NCBI RefSeq assembly: GCF_002127325.2
Contig: NC_035436.2
Span: 110,011,591-110,075,590, forward strand
Source of the DNA: Helianthus annuus
Taxonomy: Eukaryota; Streptophyta; Magnoliopsida; Asterales; Asteraceae
Direction of reading: 5' to 3'
Length of the DNA: 64,000 nucleotides
Part shown: piece by piece, positions 12,601-25,640 of the stretch
How positions within the stretch are numbered: the stretch's first letter is position 1
Layout of the letters: every line of letters starts with the position of its first letter
Position numbers and translations under genes: made by a program
The notes under the pieces: model-generated
The model's database searches: none
What the model was told of the DNA's origin: nothing
The model's input: only the letters and a program-made list of their open reading frames with translations

Positions 12601-12645
12601 CCGTTGAAACGTTCTCACTTATACTAGCTTGACAGTGACTGCCTT

Positions 12646-12689
12646 AACTTTCGGGACGAAAGTTCTTAAAACTTGGGGATAATGTGACA
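12646..12689 (+). promoter_or_regulatory. TE-B polypurine tract with hairpin
   Basis: Stem AACTTTCG / CGAAAGTT around a GGA loop, then TTGGGGATAA and the LTR start TGTGACA at 12683. The sixth pair counted from the loop is C-G where the other modules have A-T, and the eighth pair also differs: compensatory changes. Confidence 0.75.
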
Positions 12690-12959
12690 CTTCGGGTTTT
12701 CCCGGACAACCTTCTTGATGTAACTTTGCGTGTACGTATATTATTAAATGGAGACTATGAATTATCTGTTATTATGTGTTGTATGTATGTATAATATATA
12801 TATGTGTGTACGTTGCAAATGAGCCGAGACCCCAAGGACCCGACTCGAGACCACTCCCGGTCTCGAGTGAACAGTGAAAGTTTGGGCCGGTTGGGCCGTT
12901 GAGCCCCACTCGCAACAAGATTGGAAAACCCACTAGGGGTGTACCGGCTTTGTAAAGGG

Positions 12960-12967
12960 TATAAAAA
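12960..12967 (+). promoter_or_regulatory. TATA box of TE-B LTR
   Basis: TATAAAAA with a CT-rich stretch about 30 bp downstream, as expected for an LTR promoter. Confidence 0.6.
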
Positions 12968-13689
12968 CCAAAACCCCCACAACACTCTCCTTTACACTCT
13001 TCCTCATTTCACTCTCACACTCTCTACCTCTCCCTCACTAAAACCCTAACAAACATCACCCTCTCCTCCTCTCCTTCTCGGATCCAACCGGCAACAAGAA
13101 CACCTTCGGATCGGCTTGAAATCGTCACTCGGGGACTCCACCTCATCACTCTCTTGCACATCTTTTGAGTTACACAACAACCGGTTAGTGTTTTAAGCAC
13201 CTTGCTAGATGTTTAAGTGTTTATTAATGTCACTAGAGTGAATGAATAGCATGATGATTGGGTGTCTTGAATGAGAAAATGGTTGTGTTATCCGGTTTTG
13301 TTAGAGGTTTGGTTAGATGGTTTTGACCGAATGATATGCATGATTGCTTGATCTTATGGGTTCTTGGTTGTTAATGAAACATGCTAGACTTAGGAACCGA
13401 GAATGATGATACCGATTATGTCCGTTTATGTTAAGATGATTGTGATAAATGTGTGTTCTTTGATCCTAATAATTCATATGAGGAACTTTATGATTTTGTG
13501 TTTAAAGTGGTATGAACATATGAAGAACAACATGAATGTCATGAAATTATTTGAATATGCTTGTTTTGATCTGTTTTGATTATAATTTGGACAAAAAAAC
13601 ATGTTTATGGCATCTTATTGGTTAGTACAAAATTTCATGAAAACATAATTCTATTGGTTAGTACAATAGGACAGGTTCTAGAAGGATTC

Positions 13690-13955
13690 AGGTGCACGTA
13701 ACTGAGGTTGCGAGTCAGAACCCTTGGTTGCGACTCGAGACCAAACCATGATGAACCGAGACGGGCTTCAGGGACTCGAGACCAACTAAGTCTCGACTCG
13801 AGACGACATGATCTTGACTCGAGATTGGGCTCGAGACTTCTGAGATTGCGACTCGCAAGCAGCACACTCGAGACCAAAACATGATTCTTCGAGATCTCCC
13901 GGTTGCGACTCGAGACCGAGTATTCTCGAGTCGAGACCACCCTTGTCTCGACTGG
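13690..13955 (+). repeat. CTCGAGAC palindrome cluster in TE-B LTR
   Basis: Repeated ACTCGAGAC and its reverse (GTCTCGAG), in places joined as GTCTCGACTCGAGAC. A smaller pair lies at 12840-12868. The same motif cluster occurs in both TE-J LTRs. Confidence 0.8.
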
Positions 13956-14186
13956 GCTGCCTAAGTGTTATTGGGCCAAGACTTGTGTTTCTGTTACTGT
14001 GTGTTTGCGAAGATGTTAGGGCAGGCCCAATAACCCAACTGTTGAATGTATGCATGTTAAGTGTGTCTATACGTGTTTGCTATACGTGATTACTTGTAAC
14101 CCCAACTTGACCTATATTTGGTAACCATACTAGGACGTGGTGACCAACGTGTTTGACCAAGTAAATAATCTACCGAGCAACCCAAG

Positions 14187-14723
14187 GTGAGTTCACAACC
14201 TAAAGCATGCGTTCCCGGTGGTTTGGGAAACGGAACTAAAAACAACACTATCTCCTATGAGGGATACAACTTACTTTTCTTCCCTTGTTATTGGGAACCT
14301 TTAGTTAATTACTGTTTATACGGATTGCAACAAACGGCACTAAACGAAACTCTATCACTCAAGTCCCTACTACATAATACCGATTAGTCGCCGGGGCCAG
14401 GCGAACCAGTTATTAGTTGATAGCGCTATTTAGGTTTTACCAACCTCACACCGTGCCATGGTTTGGGATCGGTCGTGAACTAATGTACTCAGGCATCCGT
14501 CAATGATGATAGAACATTGACATCGGGGCATCCTGCGGAAACGCAAACGGTTACCTAGTGTTCGGTATTGGAAAAACAGTTTAGTCGCTAAGTTTTGGGG
14601 TAGCTCCCCATGGCATGTATAAACGAGTAAATTAACTGGTGAAACAAGTTTTTGGTAATTAAAACTGGACAACTAGTGAACTCACTCAGCATTATTGTTG
14701 ACATCTTACTGCATGCTTTGCAG
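14187..14723 (+). other. Candidate leader intron in TE-B LTR (537 bp)
   Basis: Donor context ACCGAGCAACCCAAG then GTGAGTTCAC; acceptor ATGCTTTGCAG then GTAACC. The position relative to the LTR end equals that in TE-A and TE-J. Prediction from sequence only. Confidence 0.5.
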
Positions 14724-15003
14724 GTAACCAGTGACTGAGGAGCTGCTGCTTAGGAATGTGTAGTGTTCGTCAAAACCCGTGTGTTGGGTTTTAGTTATCT
14801 TGAACTTTGAACCATCTTTTTGGTTTATGCTTCCGCTGTTTTTGTTTAAACTAATTATCGAACTTAAACTACGATGTTGCTAACTACTTTGGATAGCAAT
14901 TATTTTACTATCAACCAATGCTTAGTATAATTGGTGGCTGGATCCTGGTCAGTCACGCCCTCAAGCGGATGTTACTCCGCAGGTGGAATTTGGGGGTGTG
15001 ACA

Positions 15004-16306
15004 GAAATACTGACCTAGTCCCCGAATAATGCTTTCCGCAAAAGCTTTGAAATATAAGCTCACCCTCAGCAAGCTAATGAAACAATAAAATTGATAGTCG
15101 TTGCTGTTGTAAACAAAAGATCCTCTAAAGGGGACACACCGAAAAGTCGAAGCCGTCATCTCTTTGCGTATACGGAAGTATCGACCTGAGCTCTCATAGC
15201 CCTCGCATCTAACCCATGAACAGATATCATCTGTGGTATATTCACCTGTAAGACTGAATATGGGGATCTGGATACGGGAGTATATTCAAGTAGTGGGACA
15301 CACAGATAAGTTCAAGTCATTAAAACATTAACATCGTATCTCATATCAATTAAATTTTGTGTGAAAATTTAAGTGGACAAATATACTGACAATCTAGGTG
15401 AATTGTTTAGAACTTAAAATGTAATCAGCTTAACGGTGTTGGTGACATGTCTCATAACTGATATGATCCTCTTATGCAATCTCACAAAAATATTGTTTGT
15501 AAATATTTTAATTCTGCATTCTGTTGATTCTACAAGTGGTGTCATTTACTTTCTCTCAGAAAATCCAAAAAGATTTTGTGTGTGTTTTAGCATAAACTTT
15601 TGAAAAAGTCAAAAAGATTTTCGACAACTGATGTTGGAAAGTTGATTTTCAAAGTCTCAAAGTGCTAAACATGATGACATTGTTGTGAGGGGGAGTGTGA
15701 TTTGAATGTGAAAATATTTTTTAAATCAACAAGTGGTTCATCCTAGAGAAAGTGATTTGAGGGAGAGTGATTGTTGGTGCATATGTTTATGAGAGAGAGT
15801 CATCTGATTATTTCAGTGTTGGTGCATACGTTTATATTCGAAATGTTAAATTTTGAATATTTACTTCTGGGTTAAGAATGTGTAGGAATAGCCAGGTTTC
15901 GATCTTGGACCTGAAGATAAAGAGCCAGCTTAATTCAATCCTGAGAGCTAAGCTGAACGAAAGCCAGGTTACGATACCTGAGGACTCTGATTGAAGAAAG
16001 CCAGGTTTCCGACTTCTGAAGAACCAGGCTGATCGTTTCTAAAGAGTTTGTGAACAGAGCTAGTGCCAGGTTCCGGATTCTGTGGTCAAAGCTAAAGCCA
16101 GGCATCAATCTTGGACCTGTGAAAGCCAGACAACGATCCTGATATAGATGCTGTTGAAGAACAAAGAAATACCAGCACATTGTTAAAGGGGAGTCTGTTA
16201 AAGAAGATAGAAAGAAAGAAGCCCAGAGATTGATCAAGACTGAAGAAGTGAAGACACGGCATTGTCATGACTCGATAGTCGATTCGTCAACATCTGAGGG
16301 GGAGTC
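15004..16306 (+). mobile_element. TE-C: 3' internal tail of a Sirevirus-like Ty1 element
   Basis: Aligns over long stretches with 24020-25117 (same blocks TATATTCACCTGTAAGAC and GTGTGAAAATTTAAGTGGA). It ends in GAGGGGGAGTC plus the LTR start TGTTGGTGCA. Several extra GGGGGAGT-type purine tracts lie upstream (near 15690, 15757, 16185). Multiplied polypurine tracts are a known trait of Sireviruses. No pol is present here; it lies left of the TE-B insertion, outside the window. Confidence 0.65.
15891..16142 (+). repeat. Degenerate GCCAGG repeat array in TE-C tail
   Basis: Eight units based on GCCAGGTTNCGATCNTG start near 15891, 15924, 15963, 16000, 16023, 16065, 16097 and 16125, spaced 23-42 bp. 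TE-E has a shorter series (from about 24535 to 24755). Confidence 0.7.
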
Positions 16307-16734
16307 TGTTGGTGCACTACATCTGTCGACATCGTCTTGGATAGAGTCTTACATTGAATTGTATAGATTAGGGCATGATTTACGAGAAAATAGGAAGATG
16401 TTAGAGTTTAGAGAGCTGATTTCGCTCATAGGGACAAGTAGATGATTTCGCTTATGTAGTCAATTGGTAATTTCGCTTTTATGGACATGTGTTCATTGGG
16501 GCGAAATCAGGACCCTATATATAGGGTCCTGAGCGAAATCAGTAGTGTGTGTTGTACGAATTCCATACTGAGGTGCTGCCGGTGTGAAGATTGAGCTGTA
16601 ATCGTTGTCATATCAATACAATCAGCACATTAAGTGAAGAATCAGCTATTCCTAACTTCGTTTCTTGTTTTCCGCACCTGAAACAGAGTAGAACACCTCT
16701 GAACGACTCATTCGGGTCAGATCGCAATCCTACA
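16307..16734 (+). repeat. 3' LTR of TE-C
   Basis: About 428 bp from TGTTGGTGCA to CCTACA. The right border is uncertain by some 20 bp. It contains a palindromic TATA region at 16507-16532 and TTTCGC repeats. The flank continues in the integrase region of TE-D. Confidence 0.65.
16507..16532 (+). promoter_or_regulatory. Perfect 26-bp palindrome centred on the TATA box of TE-C LTR
   Basis: Half-site TCAGGACCCTATA followed by its exact complement. It is flanked by direct copies of GCGAAATC (16501 and 16533). Upstream are three TTTCGCT motifs in inverted orientation (16418-16476). Confidence 0.75.
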
Positions 16735-19649
16735 GGAGATGGCTGCTCCTACCTCGAATTCTTAAGGTTTCCGTCTTCGATCGGCATAGCTCTTTTGACT
16801 ATCACGAGCCGCCTTGATGCGTTATCAGAGCTGCATGATTTTGTCGGTCGTTTCTTGAACCAGTTCGAGACCAACCATATGTCTATCTCTAGCATTTGCC
16901 CAACACAATGGTGAGCTGCACTTACGGCCATAAAGAGCTTCGAACGGTGCGGCTTGAATGCTCGTATGGTAGCTATTATTATAGGAAAACTTAACTAGAG
17001 GTAGATGAGTATCCCAACTGCCACCTAAATCCATCACACATGGGCGAAGCATGTCTTCCAGTGTTTGTATAGTCCGTTCGCTCTGACCGTCTGTTTGCGG
17101 GTGAAAGGCCACGCTTAGATCTAAGTGAGATCTAAAGGCCTCTTGAAAGGATTGCCAAAACCTTAATACAAAACGTCCTTCTCTGTCTGAAATTATCGAG
17201 ATAGGCACTCCATGACGTGCTACTATCTCCTTGAGGTAAAGCTCAGCCAGCTTTCCAGTGCTATATTTTTCTCGAATTGGCAGGAAGTGTGCAAACTTTG
17301 TCAATCGATAAACTATTACCCATATCATATCGTGTCCTCTAGGAGTCCTGGGTAATTTTGTTATGAAGTCCATCGAAATTTGCTCCCACTTCCACATGGG
17401 TATTTTAGGTTGCTGCAAAAGACCGGAAGGTTTCTAATACTCGGCCTTGAGCTTGGCACAGGTTAGGCATTTCCCAACATAAGCAGCAACGTCGCTCTTG
17501 AGCTTTGGCCACCAATAATAATCTTTCGGATCTTGATACATTTTGTCCGATCCTGGGTGGATCAAGTATCTAGACTTATGAGCTTTGTCAAAGATAACCT
17601 CGCGAATACCGCCATAAAGCGGAACCCAAATGCGTCGCATGAAGTATAAGGTTCCTTCCTCATTTGGCATTAACTTCTTCTCCATTCCCTGAAGATATTC
17701 AACCTTAAGATTCTCCTTCTTAAGGACTTCGTGTTGTGCGTCACATATACGTGAGGTGAGATTCGTCCGAATGGTCATTTCTAAAGCTCGAACCCTTAGG
17801 GTCTTCACCCTTTCCTTTCGACTTAATGTGTTTGCTACCACATTTGCCTTTCCAGGATGATACTTGATCTCACAGTCATAATCGTTCAGCAACTCAACCC
17901 ATCGTCTCTGACACATGTTTAGCTCCTTTTGATCAAATATGTGCTGCAGACTCTTGTGATCTGTGAAGATAGTACATCGAGTATCGTAAAAATAGTGTCG
18001 CCAAATCTTCAAGGCAAATACCACCGTGCCTAGCTCCAGGTCATGAGTGGTATAATTCTTATCACGTACTTTCAGTTTTCATGATGCATAAGCGATGACT
18101 TTTTGCCGTTGCATGAGCACGCAACCCAATCCTTGACGCAAAGCATCGCAATATACCACGAAGTCTTCCATGCCTTCGGGTAGGGATACTATCGGTGCAT
18201 CGTATAGCTTATTCTTGAGTAGTTGAAAGGCTTCTTCTTGCCTGTCTCCCCAGTCACACTTCTTGGGCTTCTGAGTGAGGGAAGTTAGCGGTTGAGCTAT
18301 CTTGGAGAAATTCTCGATAAACCTGCGGTAATAGCCCGCTAATATTAAGAATTGTCGAATCTCAGTCGGGGTTTTGGGAGTTTCCTAGTTCTTTATCGCT
18401 TCAATCATTGTGGGATCCACATGAATACCATTCTCGTTTACTAAATGACCAAGGAACTGTACCTCGCGAATCCAGAATTCGTATTTTGAGAACTTTACAT
18501 AGAGCTTCTCTTTCTTCAGTAGTTATAGAATGGCTTTGAGATGTTGCTCGTGCTCTTCCTTCGTTCGCGAATAAATCAGAATATCATCGATAAATACAAT
18601 CACAAATTTATCGAGATATGGCTTGCATACACGATTCATCAAATCCATAAATACTGCTGGCGCGTTAGTCAATCCGAACGGCATCACAAGGAACTCGTAG
18701 TGTCCATAGCGAGTCCTGAATGTAGTCTTTGGTATGCCCTCCTCTTGGATTCTTAACTGATGATAGCCAGACCGAAGGTCAATCTTGGAGTAATATCTCG
18801 ATCCTTGCAATTGATCGAATACGTCGTCAATCCTCGGTAATGGATACAGATTCTTGATAGTTAACTTGTTCAGCTCCCGGTAGTCGATACACATTCGAAA
18901 ACTACCATCCTTCTTCTTTACGAACAACACTGGAGCTCCCTAAGGCGAGAAACTCGGCCTTATAAATCCCTTGTCCAATAACTCCTGAAGCTGCATGGAT
19001 AACTCTTGCATCTCGGATGGCGCAAGTCGATAAGGTGCCTTGGCTACAGGCGCGACGCCTGGAACCAAGTCAATGTGGAATCCGACTTGTCTATGTGGAG
19101 GTAATCCTGGAAAGTCTTCGGGGAAGACCTCGGGATAATCCCTCACCACTGGAATATCATTAAGCTTCGGCTCTTCGAATTCCTTATCCACAACATGAGC
19201 TAGGAAGGCAACGCATCCTTTATGTAGACACTTCTGCGCTTTCATACAATTGATGATCCGCAAGGGCGTATCATGCTTCTCCCCATGAATCATGATAGTT
19301 TCCTCATTCGTCAACAAAATGAGAATGGTTTTCTCTGGCAAACTATCTCCGCACGGTTGTTCGATAACCAATCCATCCCGACCACGACATCAAAGCTTCC
19401 CAAATCAACTGGTAGAAGATTAATAGAAAATTCGCACCCTCCAAGCTCCAAAGTACAACCCTTAATCACTTCGTTCGCCTCTACTAACTTTCCATTAGCC
19501 AGTTCTATCGAATATGGGACATCTAACTTACTTGTAACTAAACCAAGTGTATTCTTAAAGTCTAGGGATACAAGGCTAAAATCAGCACCAGTATCAAACA
19601 ACACAAATGCATATCGTTGGTTAATAGGGAATGTACCTGTAACCACGTT
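16735..19649 (-). pseudogene. pol: TE-D pol, decayed Ty3-type polyprotein
   Basis: Read on the minus strand: protease with DTGAD (near 19590), RT (19010-18400; FIDDIL near 18580), RNase H (18150-17830), integrase with HHCC ([10 protein letters not shown] near 17555) and D, D, E (DFITKLP; SDREGRF; GQSERT). The 3' end is removed by TE-C in the linker after KSYADRR. In-frame stops replace a Trp near 18938 and 18386, a Gln near 17428, an Arg near 18076 and a Glu near 18526. Its sequence is clearly apart from TE-A, TE-B and TE-J, so it is another family and an older insertion. Confidence 0.82.
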
Positions 19650-21056
19650 TGGATCCTTGCGTGCTTCCCTAGCTCCAATTGTAAATACCCTTCCTCGAGC
19701 TTGATTGTTTTTAGGGCAATCCTTTCTGAAATGCCCCAAGTCACCGCAGCCAAAACAACCCTGGCCACGTCCATTATCATTTCCATTTCCGCCCTGATTG
19801 TTGTTGTTGTTTCCTCCATGATTTCCATTAGCAGCCTGGTTCCCATATCCACCACGATTCCCGTTTCCTCCGAAATTACCATTTCCTCCCTGGTTTGGAT
19901 TACCTGACTGGTTTCCATTCCCACCCCGATTATGATTGCCATTACCACCTTGACCTCCATTTCCACGGCCTGCACCATACCAGCATGCCTCCCTGGCATG
20001 CCCTACCTTGCCACAGTTCTCACATTTTCCATACCTACACCGTCCGGTATGATAACGCTGACAAATGTCGCACTTGGGTAGGGTGCCCATATAACCTTTT
20101 CCTTTGAGTTTAGTGTAGGTTGCGCCAGTTTGGGTCTCAGCTGGCTGATTGGTCTCCCTAAGCTTGTTGGCGTTGTTGTTCACTCGGGTGCTCTTCATAA
20201 AATTTGTGAACTTCCTTTTGTTATCGCCCGATGACTCCACATGAGTCTCCTTCTTTTTCGTCTCAAAGATAGAAAACCTTCCCAAATGAACTGCCTCCTC
20301 AGTAAGTGCCACACTTAGATCAATAGCCTCAGCAATAGTTGGAGGCTTGTAAGCTGTAACCATACTCAAGATCTGAGGTGCCAATCCCCAGATAAAATGC
20401 TCAATTCTTTTGAATTCTGACTCCACAAGGTAAGGATCCACCCTTGACAAATCATAGAAACGCTGAATATACTCGGCTATTTTCAGACCATCCATCTTTA
20501 AGTTCCAGAATTCTGTCTCAAGTTTTTGGATTTTAGCGCGAGAGCAGTACTTCTTACGCATTAACTCTTTAAGTTCATCCCATGTTAACGCGTATGCAGC
20601 AGTTTCACCCAGTGTTTGGACTTGGAGGTTCTACCAAGAAAGCGCTTCGTCTAGAAACAACCCAGAAATATATGTAACCCTTTGTTCAGGACCACACTTG
20701 CTCATTCTCGGTTCATAGTTAGTTTTCTCTACCCAGCGAACGAACGCGACAGCACCCCTAGTGCCATCGAAGTTAAGAGGCTTGCATCCAAGAATTGCTG
20801 ATAAGTACGGCCTGTAACACAAGCAACATCATTCACAGTAAGCATTAGCAAAGCACAATTGGAAATATCCAAACGAGTTGTAATGTGTCTTAGGTGACTT
20901 AACATTACTGATTGGGGGGTTATTTCCAGAGGTACCACCGCTATGTTCCGAGCGGTTAGCCTCGTGTAGAGCAATAGCTTGAGAGATGCGTTCTTCCGGT
21001 TCTGCTTCAGTCCTTGGCAGCGTGTTGTCGGTATTGATATTTTGTCGGGGCGACAT
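19650..21056 (-). pseudogene. gag: TE-D gag with Gly/Asn-rich linker and two zinc knuckles
   Basis: Starts MSPRQNIN at 21056. A short first exon (to 20936) is followed by a GT-AG interval (20812-20935) and then the TYQQFL/GCKPLNFDG block, with a 1-base frameshift there. A Trp codon is TAG at 20631. The rest is open: capsid, then knuckles CENCGKVGHAREAC and CFGCGDLGHFRKDC separated by a long GGNGN-type repeat. The role is the structural protein of the particle; this copy is broken. Confidence 0.78.
20812..20935 (-). other. Candidate gag intron in TE-D (124 bp)
   Basis: Donor AGCGGTG then GTACCTC; acceptor TTGTGTTACAG then GCCG. It has the same location and phase as the 84-bp interval in TE-J gag, just before the FLxCKP block. 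Confidence 0.5.
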
Positions 21057-21057
21057 G

Positions 21058-21354
21058 GTTCTTCTAGTAAGAAGTTCGGGTAGGTTAGGCCGTATTTGTT
21101 AAATAAATAAGTAATTGTCTAGGAATCGTATGTATATATATATAATGTAAGCAATCATCATAACAAACAACCACACAATAACATAATCATCACATGAACA
21201 TGTAAACCAACAATGTATTTAATGAGAACACGTCTATTGAGCTTTTCATTAATCTCCAACCACAAGATACATTTTTTCAAAATGTAGCGTATCAAAAGAG
21301 AAACGGGGTCACACTACCCTGGTCATACAAGTTTGTCATATACAAAAGTAACAA
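21058..21354 (-). other. Leader between accessory frame and TE-D gag
   Basis: AT-rich, with a short TATATA run near 21130; no coding frame. I did not find a primer-binding site here or further upstream. Confidence 0.4.
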
Positions 21355-22782
21355 TCAAAAAGTGGTCTTCATGTCTTCATAATCTCGGCTCAATTGTGGC
21401 ATTCTTACCGAAAGTAGGGTACCTGCGTAAAACCAAAAGTCGTACGATGCTGGTGGTGGTGGAGGAGGAGGGAAAAAGAGCAAACTGCGAACGTGAGCGA
21501 GCTCCTCCTCGAGCTCATGAACTCGTCGAACCAAATAACTGATCTGCTACTCAACTGTGAGGAAGCGGGCATCAAAGCCCGGAATAGATGTAGGAGCAGC
21601 AGGTGGGGGAACAAAAGAAGCTGATGATGAGGGTGGAGGAACAGAAGTAGGATGAAAGGGAAATGGTGATCGTCTGGAACCCTCATCAAACTCTAACTCG
21701 AGGACTCTACGGCTCAGAATCTCAAACTGAAGCTGCAGGGACAGAAGTAACTCATCACGTGTGTAACCACCGTAGTGAGAGGGGTGATATGGATCAGAAA
21801 TAGGCATCATATAAGGTGGGAACCATCGAAATGGCTCATCGAGCAGTAATGATACAATAGGAGGGAACTGCAGGATAGGTGGGAAGTCAGCTGAAGCAAG
21901 AGGGACAAAGCTCGACGGCTGACCAGATGTGCCTTCCCCAAGACAGGGAGCTGGGATCTCCTGCAGAAAGACAATAGGGAGATCGGTGCGATGCTCATCT
22001 GTAACGACATGAGGGGGGACAATATCGACAGGTGGAGGCTGTGGAACAGGTGGATCAACAGGTGGAGGATCAAGTGGTGCTGAAACAGGCTCATGGATAA
22101 GTGGTGCAACAAGAGGTAAACCAAAAGGGACAGGATCTGGATTAGGAGCATGTGGGGGTGTGGGGGCTCGAACAGGAGATGATGGAGCAGCAGACATCTC
22201 ATCATCGTCATCGGTAGCATAAAGGTGGAGTCATGCAGCCTGCAGTGCTAAAGAGGTCACAGACTCAAAGGAGTCTGCAATGGAGTGTAAGCTGGAATCT
22301 GAAGAGATATCAATGACAGGCACAGCTGGAGGGGGCATGTCCACCAAAACAACGTCATCCACCTCCCCGTCACCCTGCTCCCCTGCAGGGTGATCGCCCA
22401 TAAAAAGATCAACATCGTCATCAAAGAGATAATCAAAAGGCCAGTCCTCTGGCGGAATGACAACGAGAGGAACAACGTCGAGAATAGGGGCAACAATGTG
22501 CTCACCATCATGGTGACCGATGATGAGCTGCTCATGAATAGCAGCAGGGAGGGCAAAAACGTCTTCGATAAGGATGTCAGCATCACGGATATCATCCCCA
22601 AAATCTGGCAAAGCAAAAGGCTGGAAGTCGTCCTCATCGTCGGATATCATATCAGGGTCGCTCTCCGTATCTGATGTGAAGACCTCGGGCTCTGGCGCTA
22701 TCTCATCGTCCGACACTACCACCATGGGGTCGTGGTCGTCTGACAAGCCACTCTCGGAAGACGACAAAAGTACCTGTAACAT
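21355..22782 (-). pseudogene. Acidic then proline-rich accessory frame upstream of TE-D gag
   Basis: One reading frame of about 475 codons, from ATG 22782 (MLQVLLSSSESG) to TGA 21355, with two in-frame stops (TGA 22231, TAG 21547). The first part is very acidic (SDDE, FTSDTESDPD, DDDVDLF, then SLHSIADSFESVTS). The middle is proline-rich (PPPVDPPVPQPPP). The last part has a coiled-coil-like stretch (RRVHELEEELAHVRSL) before a P8-like run. No enzyme motif is seen. It shares strand and order with TE-D gag, so it may be an accessory gene of that element; I recall similar predicted proteins in sunflower-family genomes but cannot verify this. The ATG directly follows a possible intron. Confidence 0.6.
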
Positions 22783-22954
22783 AATAATCATGGCATGTGC
22801 ACATATTTTAACTACTATCACTCGGTGTATGTAAACAAATGCATTCACGTCATTCCAACATGAGGCTTTTTCGAACTTAACAAGTCTACCCCATGCCAAC
22901 TAAACCACTAGCCAATGTCCTTGTTCGTGTTTCTTGTCTTTCCTTTGTAAAATG

Positions 22955-23065
22955 TTTGTTCTATTATAAATCTGATAAAGTACAAAGCACCTTGAATCAC
23001 GTGGACAACACTTTCTCTCTCTAGCTTCTCTCTCTAACAATAGAGCTCTCCGAAGTTGAATGTGC
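22955..23065 (-). repeat. Inverted partial copy of the TE-E LTR (R/U5-like part)
   Basis: About 100 bp match 25310-25410 in reverse orientation, including GTTAGAGAGAGAAGCTAGAG and GTTGTCCACGTGATTCAA. Similarity ends on both sides. It may be the 5' LTR remnant of whatever carried the accessory frame. Confidence 0.6.
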
Positions 23066-25117
<2,052 letters not shown>

Positions 25118-25506
25118 TGTTAGTGCATTTATGTCTATCGCCTTCGTCAATCTGAGCTGTAGCAAGAAACTGTTTAATTCTAGCTTTATATTGTAATATC
25201 TAGTTAGAAAGGCAAGGTGGCAATCTTGTAATTAATGAGAAGTCTCATTAATTCCAAGGCCTATATATAGGAGTCTTAGTGTTAGACTTAAAGACTTTTG
25301 GCCATTTGCACTTTGGAGAGCTCTAGTGTTAGAGAGAGAAGCTAGAGAGAGAAAGTGTTGTCCACGTGATTCAAGTTGCTTTGTACGTTATCAGATTTCT
25401 AATAGAATCACAATTATATTACGTCTCGTGTGTTCGGTAACGTTCATGTACGGATTCCGCACGTCACACTTTCGCAATCGTTTCGGAGTCAAAACCGGTC
25501 CTAACA
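25118..25506 (+). repeat. 3' LTR of TE-E
   Basis: 389 bp, TGTTAGTGCA to CCTAACA (6-bp inverted ends), preceded by AAAGGGGGAGTC. TATA region CCTATATATAGG at 25261-25272. Confidence 0.8.
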
Positions 25507-25640
25507 CCATGGATCTTGGCGTTTTAGAAATGCAATGAATAATATTTTGTAAAAATATTTTCTTGAGAGAGTCCTAATGATTGTAGTCTAGACTCGAGAA
25601 GGAATCCTAGTTCACTACAATCGAAGCTCTAATACCAAAC
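25507..25640 (-). mobile_element. TE-F leader fragment with primer-binding site
   Basis: Minus-strand TGGTATTAGAGC at 25626-25637 (one mismatch to the Met-tRNA site) lies 3 bases from the LTR end at 25641. TE-E is inserted in this leader, so the rest of TE-F is displaced to the left or lost. Confidence 0.65.

Larger units (their letters stand above)
12683..15003 (+). repeat. 3' LTR of TE-B
   Basis: 2321 bp, TGTGACACTT to GGGGTGTGACA. It has a TATA box (12960-12967, TATAAAAA) followed by a pyrimidine-rich leader, a cluster of CTCGAGAC palindromes (13690-13955), and the candidate leader intron (14187-14723). The body is strongly diverged from the TE-A LTR but both ends match. Confidence 0.88.

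Noticed and set aside
15891..16142. CRISPR-like array
   Set aside because: Repeats are degenerate, spacing is uneven, and this is a eukaryotic retroelement tail.
21807..22220. 137-aa minus-strand Leu-rich frame and other frames over the accessory gene
   Set aside because: They are off-frame readings of the proline-rich accessory frame.
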